From CBDDEH01 sp965226865 (GTDB lineage: Bacteria; Chloroflexota; Dehalococcoidia; Lucifugimonadales; JAGWBF01): a DNA stretch of 64,000 nt. Shown here in pieces: positions 41,828-51,449 of this stretch (the first letter of the stretch is position 1; every line of letters begins with the position of its first letter). The notes under the pieces were generated by a model. It saw only the letters and a program-made list of their open reading frames with translations, was not told the DNA's origin and ran no database searches. The position numbers and the translations under genes were made by a program. Location: NCBI GenBank assembly GCA_965226865.1, contig CBDDEH010000003.1, forward strand, positions 558,001 to 622,000. Reading direction: 5' to 3'.

Positions 41828-43072
41828 TTAGCCGTCGTACTTTTTATAAACTATGCATGCGTTTTGGCCCCCGAATCCAAAGGCGTTGGACAGCACAACG
41901 TTCACTTCTTTCCTGCGAGCCTCATTGGGCACATAGTCCAGGTCACATTCCGGGTCAGGATACTCGTAGTTAATGGTGGGATGGATAATCCCATCAATAA
42001 TCGATTTGATGCACGGAACCGCTTCTAGGGCTCCGGCCGCTCCCAGAGAATGCCCAATCATCGACTTGGTAGAGCTGACGGGAATTTTATAGGCTTGTTC
42101 TCCGAAGAGGTGCTTTATGGCCAAGGTCTCGACAGAGTCGTTTAGAGGGGTTGAAGTACCGTGGGCATTGATGTAATCCACGTCGTGTATCCCGATTCCG
42201 GCGTCTTCCAGTGCCAGGCGCATCGACATGACAGTGCTCTCGCCGGACTCCTCGGGCTGAAACTGATGGTAGGCATCGCTGGTACAGCCGAATCCCGCCA
42301 GCTCACAAAGAATGTTGGCTTCTCTGTCGAGGGCATGCTCCAGGCTCTCTATCACTAAGATCACCGATCCTTCGCTGGGAATGAAACCGTCACGCTTGGC
42401 ATCGAAGGGTCTGCTAGCCTTCTCGGGCTCTTCATTTCGAGTACTCAGCGCCCTCATGACTGCGAACCCAGCTAACCCGAGCTGGCTTATTCCCGCTTCG
42501 GTGCCCCCCGTAAGCATCACGTCTGCCCTGCCTCTTCTGATGACCTCCGACGCCTCCCCCATGGCCTGATTGGATGCGGCACACGCGGTCGTGACGGTTG
42601 AGTTGTATCCCTTGGCTCCGGCGTAACGGGCCACGTTGGCCGAAGCCATGTTGGGCAATATCATTGGGAAGAAGAAAGGGGACATTCTCATCCCGCCTTT
42701 TTCCACCAGGACCCGGCAGCTTTCTTCGAGAGTAGGAAAGCCTCCGTTACCATTGCCCAGAATGACTCCGAACTTGTCCCTTTCGCCATCCTGGATGTCC
42801 AGATGAGCGTCTTCAAGGGCCATTATGGCAGCCGCCACGGCAAGTTGGGAAAACCTGGCCATCCGGCGGGCCTCTTTGCCGCTCAGAAACTGGCCGGGGT
42901 CGAAGTCCGTCACTTCACCGGCTATGCGACAAGGATAGTCGGTGGGGTCGCACAGGGTCATCGGTCCCACTCCGGACTTGCCTTCAACCAAGTTCCTCCA
43001 GAACTCGTCCGGTGTTAAACCCAGAGGAGTAATCGCCCCAATTCCCGTCACAACAACTCGCCGCCTGTCCAT
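41828..43072 (-). CDS. fabF: 3-oxoacyl-ACP synthase II (FabF)
   Basis: A 414-residue condensing enzyme with the Cys-His-His set: nucleophile in TACAASNQAMGEA near 163, NAHGTSTPLND near 303, and MIGHSLGAAGALEAV near 340. N-terminal VVVTGIGAITPLGL and C-terminal NAFGFGGQNACIV are family signatures. It elongates acyl-ACP with malonyl-ACP in type II fatty acid synthesis. No other fab genes or acpP are in the window, so it is a stand-alone gene beside folC (14 bases downstream of it). Confidence 0.94.
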   Translation of the reverse strand: MDRRRVVVTGIGAITPLGLTPDEFWRNLVEGKSGVGPMTLCDPTDYPCRIAGEVTDFDPGQFLSGKEARRMARFSQLAVAAAIMALEDAHLDIQDGERDKFGVILGNGNGGFPTLEESCRVLVEKGGMRMSPFFFPMILPNMASANVARYAGAKGYNSTVTTACAASNQAMGEASEVIRRGRADVMLTGGTEAGISQLGLAGFAVMRALSTRNEEPEKASRPFDAKRDGFIPSEGSVILVIESLEHALDREANILCELAGFGCTSDAYHQFQPEESGESTVMSMRLALEDAGIGIHDVDYINAHGTSTPLNDSVETLAIKHLFGEQAYKIPVSSTKSMIGHSLGAAGALEAVPCIKSIIDGIIHPTINYEYPDPECDLDYVPNEARRKEVNVVLSNAFGFGGQNACIVYKKYDG

Positions 43073-43086
43073 ACTCCTCCCGTAAT

Positions 43087-44466
43087 CTACTGCGCTATTT
43101 CGATCTTATCGTATAGCATATCAGGGTAAATCTCAGGTTCTATCCCCGTTATCACCTCGCGTGCCTGTGCAGCGACGAATAACGAGCCCGTCGCCAGGAT
43201 AAGATCGCCGTCTGTAGCCATACCCAACGCCAGATCAACGGCCATGCCGACATCTTCCACTTGGGTGACCTCTAATCCCTGAGCAAAGAACGCCTCCGCT
43301 ATCGTGGAAGTCGAAGCAGCCCTAGGATGCCTCGATCGGGTTGCAATCACTACGGGCTCCAGTGGGGATAACTCTTCGGCCATGCCATCGAGGTTTTTAT
43401 CTTGGGAGGCGCCTATTATCAGGAGAACTCTGCTGAACTGGAAATATGTTGGCAGCTCCGTTACGAGTCTCCCGATGGAGTGTGGGTTGTGGGCGCCGTC
43501 GCATATAAACAATGGGTCCCTACTGAGCACCTCCATCCGGCAGGGCCACTCGATTCGTCTTAATCCGTCCTCGATTGCCGCTTCACGTATCTCGAGTCCG
43601 CTGGGCGCCAGCGCTTCCATCACCCCTACGGCAACAGCAGCGTTTTCTAGCTGGTGCAGGCCCAACAGTGGCATGAACAACCGGTAGCTGTTCGTTTTGC
43701 TTTGGATACCGAAAAGCTGTCCTTCAAGACTGATGCTCTCAAGATGCCAGGTGATGTCTCGGCCAACCTTGATTAAACACGCTCCTTTTTCGTGGCACGC
43801 GGATTCTATTACGGCCATGGCTTCAGGCGACTGAGGGGCTGTCACGACGGGCACATCAGATTTTATGATGCCAGCCTTCTCCTCAGCGATTTGCTCCAGA
43901 GTTTCTCCCAACACCGCTGTGTGGTCAAGGCTAAGTGACGCTATAGCGCAAACGTGAGGCGCCACTACGTTGGTCGAGTCCAACCGACCACCTAGACCCG
44001 TCTCTACCACCTGTATCCGGACATTCCTGGAAAAGTAGACAAATGCCATTGCAGTAAGGGCTTCAAAGGTGGTGATCTCTCCCAGGTCCGTCTCGTCTCG
44101 AAGGGTTTCCATCGCAGGCCACAGCTCTTCTACCAAGTCCGCGAACTCCTGTTTTGTTACCGGCGTATCGTTAAGGCGTATACGTTCCACAAAGGAATGG
44201 AGGTGGGGAGAGGTATAAAGACCGACGGAGTGGCCACTCTGTACTAGCACGCTTGAGCACATCGCGGCGATGCTCCCTTTACCCTTGGTGCCGGCAATGT
44301 GGATGGTGGGTATCACAAGCTGGGGGTTGGCCAGCGCTTCAAGAAGAGCGTTAATCCGCTGAAGGTCATATCTTGCACGCTCCCCCGGAGCCCTTGGGCG
44401 GAAGTTCATACGCTCCATGTCTTCAAGTTTCAAAAGGCGTTTTATGGCGGTCTGATAATCCATCAA
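43087..44466 (-). CDS. folC: Bifunctional dihydrofolate / folylpolyglutamate synthase
   Basis: A 459-residue Mur-ligase-fold enzyme. P-loop AGTKGKGS near 61, ITTFEALTAMAFVYFS, VVETGLGGRLDSTN, and the second domain signature FICDGAHNPHS near 330. It joins glutamate to dihydropteroate and extends folate polyglutamate tails using ATP. The ATG start at 44466 overlaps the upstream epimerase-like gene stop by 4 bases, indicating coupling. Length is at the upper end of normal. Confidence 0.93.
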   Translation of the reverse strand: MMDYQTAIKRLLKLEDMERMNFRPRAPGERARYDLQRINALLEALANPQLVIPTIHIAGTKGKGSIAAMCSSVLVQSGHSVGLYTSPHLHSFVERIRLNDTPVTKQEFADLVEELWPAMETLRDETDLGEITTFEALTAMAFVYFSRNVRIQVVETGLGGRLDSTNVVAPHVCAIASLSLDHTAVLGETLEQIAEEKAGIIKSDVPVVTAPQSPEAMAVIESACHEKGACLIKVGRDITWHLESISLEGQLFGIQSKTNSYRLFMPLLGLHQLENAAVAVGVMEALAPSGLEIREAAIEDGLRRIEWPCRMEVLSRDPLFICDGAHNPHSIGRLVTELPTYFQFSRVLLIIGASQDKNLDGMAEELSPLEPVVIATRSRHPRAASTSTIAEAFFAQGLEVTQVEDVGMAVDLALGMATDGDLILATGSLFVAAQAREVITGIEPEIYPDMLYDKIEIAQ

Positions 44467-45428
44467 TCTCCCGGTTTGGATTTTTCGCGGATCGAGTTAC
44501 TCCCGAAGCCCAAAGTCATTTTCAAGCCGGCCCAGCGACTGATCGCCTTTATATATTCGATATTACCCTGAACAGGCTTTGGCCTAAAGCCAAAGGTCTG
44601 CTCCAAGGTATTCAGCTCGGCAACATTCGGGACGCCGAGCATCCCAAGCTGGTGAGTAGTCGCCGGTGGCCTTGGTAGAGTGGCCTCCATCACTCGAACC
44701 AGCAAACGCATCAAGGGCTCGGGTATGTGTAGCTTTAGTCTCCATGCTCGGTACGTTCTGGCGATTATGTCGTTTATCTCGTTGTAAGAAAGATGGTCAG
44801 GGCCACCTATCTCAATCACTCTACCCATGAGATCTTCTCTGCCGGCAGCGGAGGCGATACACCTTGCCATATCATCCACCGCCAGGGGTTGGAGCTTGGT
44901 TTTCCCGGACCCTATGACCGGGACGATCGGAAACGCTTTCACCAGGCCCGCCAGTTTATTTATGAATTCGTCGGCCTCACCGAACAATATGGATGGTCTC
45001 AGTATGGTATAGGGCAGCCCGCTATTGATCACGGCCTGCTCGCCCTGCCACTTGGAACGTAGGTAAGGAAAGCGGGGGTCATCGGCCGTGCCCAAGGCGC
45101 TCTGGTGGATAAAGTGGCTAGTCCCCTCGTTCTGCGCGACCTCTACAAGATTCTCTGTGCCGTTCTTATTGATGGCCTCGAACGTGGCGTTGCCACTCTC
45201 CCTGATTACGGCCACCAGGTGAACTACAACGTCTATATTGTAGAACGCCGCCCTTAACGCGGCAGGATCTTGGATGCTGCCATAATGGACCTCTACCGGG
45301 TAGTCGCGTAAAATGCGCTCTCTGCCAGGGGTGCGGATCAGACAGCGCACTTCGATTCCACGAGAGTACAGGGCCTTGACCACTTCCCGACCCACGAACC
45401 CAGTGGCTCCTGTGACGAAGGCAATCAC
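44463..45428 (-). CDS. Atypical SDR, complex I NDUFA9-like NAD(P)-binding protein
   Basis: A 321-residue extended/atypical short-chain dehydrogenase. N-terminal VTGATGFVGREVVKAL nucleotide motif, VVHLVAVIRE near 70, FIHQSALG near 105, and LPYTILRPSILFG near 140. The catalytic Tyr-x3-Lys of classical SDRs is not evident (YLRSKWQGE has a Y-x2-S-K arrangement, FPYLRSKWQGEQ), as in NDUFA9-type proteins that bind NADPH structurally. Role uncertain: ubiquinone-related or respiratory assembly in some organisms. It is 2 bases downstream of acs and overlaps folC. Confidence 0.8.
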   Translation of the reverse strand: MIAFVTGATGFVGREVVKALYSRGIEVRCLIRTPGRERILRDYPVEVHYGSIQDPAALRAAFYNIDVVVHLVAVIRESGNATFEAINKNGTENLVEVAQNEGTSHFIHQSALGTADDPRFPYLRSKWQGEQAVINSGLPYTILRPSILFGEADEFINKLAGLVKAFPIVPVIGSGKTKLQPLAVDDMARCIASAAGREDLMGRVIEIGGPDHLSYNEINDIIARTYRAWRLKLHIPEPLMRLLVRVMEATLPRPPATTHQLGMLGVPNVAELNTLEQTFGFRPKPVQGNIEYIKAISRWAGLKMTLGFGSNSIREKSKPGD

Positions 45429-45430
45429 GG

Positions 45431-47380
45431 TTAGTCTTCTTCGTACTGCGTTTTCAACGCCTCTACGGCAGCTGGGTCAGCAAGCGTTGTTGTATCTCCC
45501 AGTGTGCGCCCTTCTGCCACGTCCCTTAATAGCCTCCGCATTATCTTACCGCTACGGGTCTTGGGTAGCTCAGGAGTGAAGAGGATATCGTCCGGCCTGG
45601 CAATGGCACCTATCTTGGTAGCGACGTGCTGCTTCAACTCCGCCTCTAAAGCGTCGGACTGCTCAACGTGTTCCTTGAGAGTCACAAAGGCGACCACCGC
45701 CTGGCCCTTGACTTCGTGGTTCTTACCGATACACGCGGATTCCGCTACCGTATGATGGTCCACCAAAGCGCTCTCAACCTCCATGGTCGAAATGCGGTGG
45801 GCCGACACGTTGATCACGTCGTCCACCCGACCCATCAGCCAGAAATATCCATCCTCATCACGCTTGGAGCCGTCTGCGGTGAAATAGATGTTTGGGTATC
45901 GTGACCAATATTGCTCAACATATCGGTCAGGATCGCCGTAGATGGTCCGCAGCATAGCCGGCCAGGGCTTTCTGATCACCAGATAACCGCCCTGTCCGAC
46001 ACCGACTGGATTACCCTGTTCGTCTAGAATTTCGGCGTCGATACCAGGAAACGGCTGGGTGGCGGATCCAGGTTTTGTCGTAGTCATGCCGGGCAAAGGC
46101 GTGATGAGGATCATACCAGTTTCGGTCTGCCAATACGTATCGACCACTGGACACCTGCCGCCGCCTATGTTCTGCCAGTACCACATCCAAGCCTCAGGGT
46201 TTATAGGCTCGCCCACAGTACCCAGAAGACGCAAGGATGTCAGGTCATGACGCTTCGGGTATTCCTCACCCCAACGCATGAAACTTCGAATAGCGGTAGG
46301 CGCAGTATAAAGTATGGTCGCGCCGTATTTCTCAATGATCGCCCAGAAACGGTCCCAGTCCGGATAGTCGGGAGACCCTTCGTACATCACAGAAGTGGCG
46401 CCGTTGGCCAGCGGCCCATAGACGATATAGCTATGGCCAGTTATCCAACCAATGTCGGCGGTGCACCAGTAGACGTCGTCCTCCTTCAGGTCGAAAACCC
46501 ATTGGGTCGTTGCATACGTTCCTACCAGGTAACCGCCCGTAGTGTGGAGAATTCCCTTGGGCTTCCCAGTCGTACCACTGGTATAAAGCAGGAAGAGAGT
46601 GTCCTCGCTGTCCATCGGCTCGGCGTCGCATTTCGAGGACTGCCCGTCCACCAACTCATGCCACCAGGCGTCCCTGCCATCCTTCATCTGGTCATCGGCG
46701 GTACCGGTCCTACGCACGACAACTACCTTTTCGATGGTTGGGCAGCCTTCCAACGCTTCGTCCGCGTTGCGCTTGAGGGGAAGAACCTTGCCTCGGCGGT
46801 AGCCGCCGTCCGACGTTATAAGAACTTTTGCTTCGCAATCGTTAATGCGATCCCTCAATGACTCGGGACTGAACCCGCCGAAAACCACACTATGGGGTGC
46901 TCCAATCCGTGCGCAAGCGAGCAAAGCGATGGCTAGTTCGGGAATCATCGGCAGGTACAGAGTGACCCTGTCGCCCTTTTTGACGCCGATGCTTTTCAAG
47001 GCGTTGGCGAACCGGCAAACTTCCCTGTGGAGGTCCCAATATGTGAAAACCTTCCAGTCTCCTGGTTCGCCTTCCCAGATAATCGCGGCTTTGTTGCGCC
47101 GGGCAGTGGACAGGTGTCGGTCGAGGCAGTTGTACGAAACGTTAGTCTTGCCCCCCAAGAACCACTTGGCGAAGGGTGGGTCCCACTCAAGGACCTTGTC
47201 CCACTTCTCGAACCAGTGGAGCTCTTCTGCGAATTTGGCCCAGAACCTCTCTGGGTTTTTGAGGGCGTCCTTATATATCTTGGGGTCTTTGACGTTGGCT
47301 TCTTCCCTAAACTTCTGTGGAGGAGGGAAACGTCGGTCCTCTTGTAATAAAGCGTCGATGCCACCCGCATCTTGTACCAT
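45431..47380 (-). CDS. acs: Acetyl-coenzyme A synthetase
   Basis: A 649-residue AMP-forming acyl-CoA synthetase from ATG 47380. The in-frame codons further upstream are not conserved. It contains WFLGGKTNVSYNCLDRHL, the ATP-binding motif YTSGTTGKPKG, GHSYIVYGPLANGAT, DTYWQTETG, and the C-terminal lysine motif KTRSGKIMRR, whose Lys can be acetylated in regulated members. It activates acetate to acetyl-CoA through acetyl-AMP. It heads a minus-strand unit acs-NDUFA9-like-folC-fabF with very short gaps, linking acetate use with folate and lipid synthesis by transcription only. Confidence 0.95.
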   Translation of the reverse strand: MVQDAGGIDALLQEDRRFPPPQKFREEANVKDPKIYKDALKNPERFWAKFAEELHWFEKWDKVLEWDPPFAKWFLGGKTNVSYNCLDRHLSTARRNKAAIIWEGEPGDWKVFTYWDLHREVCRFANALKSIGVKKGDRVTLYLPMIPELAIALLACARIGAPHSVVFGGFSPESLRDRINDCEAKVLITSDGGYRRGKVLPLKRNADEALEGCPTIEKVVVVRRTGTADDQMKDGRDAWWHELVDGQSSKCDAEPMDSEDTLFLLYTSGTTGKPKGILHTTGGYLVGTYATTQWVFDLKEDDVYWCTADIGWITGHSYIVYGPLANGATSVMYEGSPDYPDWDRFWAIIEKYGATILYTAPTAIRSFMRWGEEYPKRHDLTSLRLLGTVGEPINPEAWMWYWQNIGGGRCPVVDTYWQTETGMILITPLPGMTTTKPGSATQPFPGIDAEILDEQGNPVGVGQGGYLVIRKPWPAMLRTIYGDPDRYVEQYWSRYPNIYFTADGSKRDEDGYFWLMGRVDDVINVSAHRISTMEVESALVDHHTVAESACIGKNHEVKGQAVVAFVTLKEHVEQSDALEAELKQHVATKIGAIARPDDILFTPELPKTRSGKIMRRLLRDVAEGRTLGDTTTLADPAAVEALKTQYEED

Positions 47381-47494
47381 GCATGACCCCCTATCTCGCC
47401 CTAGTGATGCTGGCGCATTATTACCACATACCGATTGCATTTGCAAACGATGTCTACCAGGCGCCATCTGCTGGTATGAAACAAAGCGTTTCCT

Positions 47495-47503
47495 TGCTAC
47501 ACT
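47495..47503 (+). promoter_or_regulatory. Extended -10 element upstream of the UvrD/PcrA gene
   Basis: TGCTACACT at 47495-47503 has the TGn extension followed by TACACT, 13 bases before the ATG at 47516, so the transcript leader would be only a few bases long. No strong -35 was seen. Confidence 0.4.
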
Positions 47504-47515
47504 GAAGATTAAAAT

Positions 47516-49708
47516 ATGGGCATCGAAACCACAATATTAGAAGGACTCAATCCGGCTCAACGAGAGGCAGTGGAGGCAATCGAGGGACCCTTACTAATCG
47601 TTGCCGGGCCGGGCAGCGGCAAAACCAGGGTAATCACCCATAGAATTGCGTATCTCATACGGGTGTGCGGAATTAGCCCTCACCGCATTCTGGCGGTTAC
47701 CTTCACCAATAAAGCAGCCAGGGAGATGAACGAGCGCCTCCAGCACCTCGTCGGCTCCAGTGTGGACAGGCTTACTGTGGGAACCTTCCACGCCTTTTGC
47801 GCGGCGTTGCTGCGTCGGGAAGGGAAGCACATCGGCCTCGACCCCAGCTTCACAATATACGATCAGGAAGACCAGATGGCTGTGGTCAAGCAGGCATTGG
47901 AGGAGGCCGACCTCAACTCGAAGCAATTCCCGCCTCGGGCGGTGCACGGAGTAATATCCAGAGCCAAGAGCCTGCTGGTGGACCCGCAGACTCTGTCCAT
48001 TAACCACCAAACTCACTTCGAGGACCAGGCGGCAAAAGTCTACCTCCGATACGAAGAGATACTGGCTCGAAACAACGGGCTCGATTTCGACGATCTCCTC
48101 TTTAAGGCCGTGCATCTCTTACAAAACAATGCCGAAATCTTAAAGAAGTATCAGAACAGGTACTTACACATCTTGGTAGACGAGTTCCAGGACACGAACG
48201 TGTCTCAATACGCCCTGGCCAAACTGCTGGCGGCCGAAAACAGAAATATGTGTGTGGTTGGGGATGCTGATCAGTCTATTTATTCCTGGCGACATGCGGA
48301 CATACGAAATATCTTGAGCTTCCAGAAGGATTTCCCGGAGGCTCGAACAGTCGCCCTAGAGGAAAACTACCGCTCGACTCGATCGATCCTGGCCGCGGCA
48401 AAGCATCTCATCTCCTCCAACCGAATGCGATTGGCCAAAGACCTCTGGACACAAAACGAAACAGGCCATCCTGTGATAGTTCACGAAGTATATGACGAGG
48501 AAGAAGAGGCCCAGTTCATCATCAAAGAGGCGAATCGTCTGGCGAATGAGGAGAGCATTCAACCTGGCGACTGTGCCGTGTTGTACCGGGTCAACGCTCA
48601 ATCCAGGGCCCTTGAAGAAGCATGTCTGCGGTATGGTATGAAATATCGACTTGTAGGTGGGATCAGGTTCTATCAGAGGCATGAAGTCAAGGATGTGATG
48701 GCCTACCTGCGTCTCTTAAACAACCCCAGCGACGACGTAAGCCTCGCCAGGATCATCAATGTACCTCAACGGGGCATCGGCCAACGGTCTGTAGAGGACC
48801 TTGCCTACTGGGCCAGAAGCCAGGGAATCTCCATGTTCTCGGCGATGGAACGGATCGCAGAAGATGGGGAACTATCCAGCCACCCAGTTGCGACTAGGAT
48901 CGCGAAGTTGATGGTAGGTTTTGTCACTCTCGTCAACGGCCTGCGAGAAGAAGCGGGTAAGCTGGACGTGGTAGAGCTAATAGACACTCTTCTCGAGCGC
49001 TCGGGCTACAGGCAGCATGTTCAAGAGCGGATGGAAAAACCAGACGAGCGCTGGGAGAACATAATGGAGTTGAGAACCACCGCCCAGGAGTTCCGGCTCA
49101 TCGACCCTCCTGATGGACTCAGGGACTTGTTAGAGCGACTGTCTCTGGTGGCTGACGTCGATACCTACGAACCTGGCGCTGATGCCCTCACTTTGATAAC
49201 GCTGCATCAAGCCAAAGGCCTGGAGTTTCCGGTGGTTTTCATTGCAGGTATGGAAGAAGGTCTGCTTCCTCATGTAAGGTCTATGGACAGCGCTGAAGAG
49301 CTTGAGGAGGAACGTCGTCTCTGCTATGTGGGCATGACGAGGTCGAAGAACCGCCTTTATTTACTCAGGGCCTTTCGTAGAGGATTCATGGGTGGTAGCG
49401 GCCCGAGGCTTCCCTCCAGGTTCTTAAAAGAGTTACCTCCTGACCTGCTCGTAGCACCGCCATCCGTTGCTGCGAAGAGGAAGAGTGTTTGGACCGCCCA
49501 GGAGCCGTTGGTTACCGCTATAGAACCCGAGCTGAACCTTCCTTCTTTGAGGACGGGTGACAAGGTGCGACATGCCACGTTCGGTGATGGAATGGTAGTT
49601 AGCTCTGTCTCTTCCGGCGCCGACTACGAGGTTACTGTGGCTTTTGAAGACGGAGCCGGAGTCAAACGCCTGCTTTTGAGCTATGCCCACCTTGAAAAGT
49701 TGGAGTAG
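47516..49708 (+). CDS. pcrA: UvrD/PcrA-type ATP-dependent DNA helicase
   Basis: A 730-residue superfamily 1A 3'-5' helicase. Q motif LNPAQREAV, Walker A AGPGSGKTRVITHR near 30, motif Ia TFTNKAAREMNER, Walker B DEFQDTN near 222, motif III GDADQSIYSWRHAD, motif IV ENYRSTRSIL, motif V LHQAKGLEFPVVFIAGMEEG near 560, and motif VI YVGMTRSKNRLYL. The C-terminus ends in a Tudor-like region (GDKVRHATFGDGMV) that in PcrA contacts RNA polymerase. It acts in nucleotide excision repair and removal of obstacles from DNA. Single-gene unit, followed by an insertion sequence. Confidence 0.95.
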   Translation: MGIETTILEGLNPAQREAVEAIEGPLLIVAGPGSGKTRVITHRIAYLIRVCGISPHRILAVTFTNKAAREMNERLQHLVGSSVDRLTVGTFHAFCAALLRREGKHIGLDPSFTIYDQEDQMAVVKQALEEADLNSKQFPPRAVHGVISRAKSLLVDPQTLSINHQTHFEDQAAKVYLRYEEILARNNGLDFDDLLFKAVHLLQNNAEILKKYQNRYLHILVDEFQDTNVSQYALAKLLAAENRNMCVVGDADQSIYSWRHADIRNILSFQKDFPEARTVALEENYRSTRSILAAAKHLISSNRMRLAKDLWTQNETGHPVIVHEVYDEEEEAQFIIKEANRLANEESIQPGDCAVLYRVNAQSRALEEACLRYGMKYRLVGGIRFYQRHEVKDVMAYLRLLNNPSDDVSLARIINVPQRGIGQRSVEDLAYWARSQGISMFSAMERIAEDGELSSHPVATRIAKLMVGFVTLVNGLREEAGKLDVVELIDTLLERSGYRQHVQERMEKPDERWENIMELRTTAQEFRLIDPPDGLRDLLERLSLVADVDTYEPGADALTLITLHQAKGLEFPVVFIAGMEEGLLPHVRSMDSAEELEEERRLCYVGMTRSKNRLYLLRAFRRGFMGGSGPRLPSRFLKELPPDLLVAPPSVAAKRKSVWTAQEPLVTAIEPELNLPSLRTGDKVRHATFGDGMVVSSVSSGADYEVTVAFEDGAGVKRLLLSYAHLEKLE

Positions 49709-49749
49709 CCAAGTTCTTAAATCAGCGGCTTACCTGCTCTCGTTCATAA

Positions 49750-50789
49750 TGATGGGCGACACTTAGAATAGTGTCATTATGAAGATAGTAGGAGCAAGAG
49801 GACGTGGAGCAAAGAGTATAAGTAGGGTTCAAGAGCTGTCGAGGATGGCTAGGCAGCGCCTGAAGTGGATGGATTACTACCTAGATTATGAGAACAATGC
49901 CTCTCTGACCTGCCGTTACTTCGGGATCAGCCGTCAGACCTTCTATAGGTGGAAGCGAAGGTACAATCCCAGGGACCTGAGGAGCTTGGAGGAGAGGAGC
50001 CACAGGCCCAGGCGCTTACGTCAGCCCACCTGGTCTGGGGAGCTGGCCATAGCAGTATTTCATCTGAGGGAGCAGTACCCCAGGTGGGGCAAGGACAAGC
50101 TGATGGTTATGCTACGGGAGCGAGGCTGGCAGGTCTCCACCTCTATGGTCGGACGTATACTGAGCTCACTGAAGGCCCGTGGGGTGCTCAAAGAACCCCA
50201 TGCCGCTGGTATCTCCACTCGTAAGCGAGTGTGAAGACGCCCTTATGTTGTACGTAAGCCCAAAGGGTATGTTGTAAAGGAACCCGGGGACTTGGTGCAG
50301 GTGGACACCCTGGATGTGCGGCCTCTCCCCGGCATGGCGCTGAAACACTTCACCGCCAGAGACGTGGTCTCCCGCTGGGATGTGGTAGAAGCCCACTCTA
50401 GAGCCACCGCCAGGACAGCTGCAGGCTTCCTTGATGCCCTGCAAGCCCGGATGCCCTTCCCAGTACGAGCTATACAGGTGGACGGCGGCTCTGAGTTCCA
50501 GGCAGGCTTCGAGTCGGAATGCCAGCGCCGGGGCCTATTGCTCTTTGTCCTGCCACCCCGATCTCCTAAGCTCAACGGCTGTGTGGAACGGGCCCAGCGC
50601 ACCCATACCGAAGAGTTCTATGAAGTTGCAGATTTCTCCCTGGACCTGGCCACCCTGAACCAGGAGCTCCAGGCTTGGGAACGAACCTATAACACTATCC
50701 GACCCCACCAGGCCCTGGGCTACCTCACTCCCCACCAATTCGTCACCCATTCCCAACATCAACGGAAGGAGGCCAAGTGTCACTAATCT
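49750..50789 (+). mobile_element. IS481-like insertion sequence, about 1.04 kb
   Basis: The transposase gene (49779-50786) is bracketed by imperfect inverted repeats: TGATGGGCGACACTT at 49750-49764 and, at 50775-50789, AAGTGTCACTAATCT, whose complement shares GACACTT and 11 of 15 positions. No clear target duplication was found. The insertion sits between pcrA and the MaoC-type genes and does not interrupt a recognisable gene. The transposase carries an internal stop. Confidence 0.6.
49779..50786 (+). pseudogene. IS481-like transposase interrupted by one TGA
   Basis: One continuous frame encodes a helix-turn-helix part (CRYFGISRQTFYRWKRRYNP, residues about 45-65), a linker, and an rve/DDE integrase core: D in DLVQVDTLDV, D in IQVDGGSEF, and E of RAQRTHTEEFYE near the third catalytic position, ending HQALGYLTPHQFV. 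A single TGA at 50232-50234 divides it between KRV and RRPYVVRKPKG. The conserved text continues in the same frame, so one base substitution (for example from TGG or CGA) inactivated it. The TGA is not at a redox site, so it is not a selenocysteine candidate. Confidence 0.85.
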
Positions 50790-50850
50790 ACTGGACGAGT
50801 ACAATACCTTGCGTTTGCTTGCGGGCGTGGTGTAAGGTAGCTGCATCACG

Positions 50851-50869
50851 AGAAAGGAGGTGATCCAGC
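50851..50869 (+). other. 19-base complement of the 16S rRNA 3' end (extended Shine-Dalgarno)
   Basis: AGAAAGGAGGTGATCCAGC equals the reverse complement of the conserved bacterial 16S 3' terminus as I know it, far longer than a usual ribosome site. Flanking bases do not resemble 16S, so it is not a gene fragment. It lies 60 bases after the IS and 37 bases before the MaoC-type start. Part of it can pair with ATCAC just upstream (50844-50849), making a small hairpin with AAGGAG in the loop. Confidence 0.6.
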
Positions 50870-50906
50870 ATCGACTTTGGCCAGCATTGACTTTGGGAGG
50901 TACGCC

Positions 50907-51377
50907 TTGTCTACGAGTAGCTCTTTTTTGACCCAGGAGATGCGACAGATGGCTCTCGGTGTGGAAAGCGGCCCCGCCGTCTTGGAAATCGAGAAAGGCG
51001 CGATTAAGAAGTTCGCTGATGCCATCCAAGATCCAAACCCTTTGTGGAACGACGAAGTTCAGGCCCGTAAGACCAGATATGGTGGCATGATAGCTCCACC
51101 TACGTTACTGAGGTCGGTAGTGCTGGAACGTCCCGCGTTGCCCTTCTCTGTCCCGTTCAACAATTTTCTGGACGGCGGCTCGGAATGGGAGTACTACGAA
51201 CCCATCCGAGTAGGGGACCGAATAACCGCAAGGGTCTATATTTCCGGCATCAGCGAGAGGGACGGCCGCTTGGGCAAGATGTTGTTCGTCATGAATGAGT
51301 TTAAGTACACCAACCAGTTGGAAGAGATGGTCGCCATACAACGGACTACTACAATCAGATATACGATAGACACATAA
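50907..51377 (+). CDS. MaoC-like hot-dog dehydratase, first subunit (FAS1-type N-terminal)
   Basis: About 156 residues from TTG 50907, chosen because GGGAGG lies 6 bases upstream; a TTG at 50877 is the alternative. After a short leader the hot-dog N-domain reads IEKGAIKKFADAIQDPNPLW, YGGMIAPPTLL, then GGSEWEYYEPIRVGDRITARVYISGISER. This is the dehydratase half that lacks the full catalytic D-x4-H motif and pairs with a catalytic partner, here the next gene. Together they resemble two-subunit (R)-3-hydroxyacyl-CoA or mesaconyl-CoA-type hydratases. Substrate unknown. Confidence 0.82.
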   Translation: MSTSSSFLTQEMRQMALGVESGPAVLEIEKGAIKKFADAIQDPNPLWNDEVQARKTRYGGMIAPPTLLRSVVLERPALPFSVPFNNFLDGGSEWEYYEPIRVGDRITARVYISGISERDGRLGKMLFVMNEFKYTNQLEEMVAIQRTTTIRYTIDT

Positions 51378-51431
51378 GAGGAGAATTATGATTCTCTCGT
51401 AAAAGTCTGTGTAGGTCGAATTAGAACAAAC

Positions 51432-51449
51432 GTACCCACACCTGGGTAC
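51432..51449. promoter_or_regulatory. Short perfect dyad between the two MaoC-type genes
   Basis: GTACCCA (51432-51438), 4-base spacer, TGGGTAC (51443-51449). It lies in the 176-base gap between the two hot-dog genes. No T tract follows, so it looks more like an operator or mRNA hairpin than a terminator. Confidence 0.35.

Noticed and set aside
50232..50234. In-frame TGA in the IS481-like transposase as a third selenocysteine codon
   Set aside because: It falls between KRV and RRPYVV, not at a cysteine or redox position, and transposases of this type are not selenoproteins; a nonsense mutation is sufficient.
50844..50870. Fragment of a 16S rRNA gene
   Set aside because: Only the last 19 bases match, and the adjoining sequence does not resemble the 16S 3' domain on either strand.
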